Assembly: GCA_034431495.1 (NCBI GenBank)
Contig: DAOUDB010000169.1
Coordinates: forward strand, 1 to 12,542
Origin: Roseilinea sp034431495
GTDB lineage: Bacteria > Chloroflexota > Anaerolineae > J036 > Brachytrichaceae
DNA: 12,542 bases
Direction of reading: 5' to 3'
Part shown: positions 12,155-12,542 of the stretch, one piece after another
Layout of the letters: the number at the start of each line of letters is the position of its first letter
Position numbering within the stretch: position 1 is the first letter of the stretch
The notes under the pieces: model-generated
What the model was told of the DNA's origin: nothing
The model's input: only the letters and a program-made list of their open reading frames with translations
Databases searched by the model: none
Position numbers and translations under genes: made by a program

Positions 12155-12542
12155 TCACGCCAGCGGGATGCCGCCGGCGTCGAATGCTTTCTTCACAGTC
12201 TCGTATAGATCGAATTCAAGTTTCTGTGCCGCGCCGTAGTCTGCGCACCACACGCGCAATGACAGGACGACGCCGCCGGCCAGACTGACCACGGGGCAAC
12301 CCACTACCTCGCCGGCCAGCGGATGCGCCTGTGCCTTTTCGAGCACGATGGCGCGCGCTTTGTCCACATCGGCGCCGGCCCCGATCTTGAACGGAATCAC
12401 GGCCAGCTTGCGCGGGTCGCGGACGGTCAGGTTGATGGTGACCTGCGCTCCCATGACGCTGTTGGGAATGATGACGCGCCGGTTGTCGTAGGTGCGCAGG
12501 ACGGTGTATCCCAGGGTCAGGCTTTCGATGTGGCCGATTTCG
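12155..12542 (-). CDS. MscS-family mechanosensitive channel, C-terminal part (truncated by window edge)
   Basis: The reading frame enters from the right edge and runs 128 residues to TGA at 12157-12155. It starts EIGHIESLTLGYTVLRTYDN and continues RRVIIPNSVMGAQVTINLT, the strongly conserved beta-domain text of MscS channels just after the pore helix. The alpha/beta C-terminal domain follows and ends FDAGGIPLA, the family's usual G-I-P ending without the longer tail seen in E. coli. The membrane helices and start lie outside the window. MscS channels release solutes on hypo-osmotic shock. It is co-directional with the downstream carrier and DUF429 genes. An internal ATG at 12454 is not the start. 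Confidence 0.93.
   Translation of the reverse strand, partial: EIGHIESLTLGYTVLRTYDNRRVIIPNSVMGAQVTINLTVRDPRKLAVIPFKIGAGADVDKARAIVLEKAQAHPLAGEVVGCPVVSLAGGVVLSLRVWCADYGAAQKLEFDLYETVKKAFDAGGIPLA

Larger units (their letters stand above)
1..12542. repeat. Dispersed GCCGGC palindrome, highly iterated
   Basis: By hand count GCCGGC occurs about 65 times across the window, roughly one per 190 bases, in both coding and non-coding DNA. It is often doubled as GCCGGCCGGC (for example near 5732, 7543, 9344 and 9479). At about 63 % GC roughly 12 would be expected from base composition alone. Confidence 0.7.

Noticed and set aside
11343..12239. Forward open frame of 298 codons opposite the Atg22-like carrier
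   Set aside because: Gln/His/Arg-rich shadow of a transmembrane protein gene; no ribosome site or recognisable domain.

Overview
The window is GC-rich (roughly 60-65 % by eye) bacterial chromosome carrying ten clear protein-coding genes, several gene remnants and an unusual density of short repeats. There are no rRNA or tRNA genes, no insertion sequence and no CRISPR array. Gene content (URO-D-family methyltransferase-like proteins, sulfatase, phosphodiesterase/phosphatase, MFS carriers, beta-propeller lactonase, Atg22-like carrier, MscS channel) and codon use fit an environmental, heterotrophic bacterium. Chloroflexota (Anaerolineae-like) is my best guess, but no phylogenetic marker in the window proves it.

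Layout. Bases 1-406 hold a decayed C-terminal SH3b fragment and a promoter. A forward gene (407-1273) encodes a TIM-barrel protein resembling aldo/keto reductases but lacking much of the catalytic tetrad. It converges on a reverse-strand URO-D-family gene (1388-2629), with a strong hairpin between them. Upstream of that gene lies about 500 bases of mostly non-coding DNA with a good promoter, a three-copy dyad repeat in the predicted leader and a possible gene remnant. The reverse-strand run continues, in transcription order, as phosphodiesterase/phosphatase (8544-7231), sulfatase-superfamily hydrolase (7149-5704), a second URO-D-family protein with an intact HSCG metal motif (5609-4434), and an MFS carrier (about 4377-3127), possibly with a tiny coupled ORF behind it.

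A compact divergent promoter at 8551-8585 drives the phosphodiesterase one way and a 6-phosphogluconolactonase-like beta-propeller (8619-9674) the other way. The lactonase meets a DUF429 RNase H-fold protein (10478-9675) tail to tail with no intervening base. DUF429 follows an Atg22/UMF1-type carrier (12071-10488) by 9 bases, and the C-terminal part of an MscS-family channel runs off the right edge.

How they may work together (inference): the sulfatase, phosphodiesterase, HSCG URO-D protein and MFS carrier have no signal peptides and are co-oriented. They could take up a small sulfated, phosphorylated or O-methylated compound and strip it in the cytoplasm. The second URO-D protein and the reductase-like barrel would act on the same or a related compound, and the lactonase would serve downstream sugar oxidation. 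No corrinoid protein or sulfatase-maturating enzyme is encoded here, so any such partners must lie elsewhere.

Two sequence-level features stand out. Short (11-15 bp) tandem repeats sit at gene ends and starts, and the palindrome GCCGGC occurs about 65 times by hand count, roughly five times what base composition would give.
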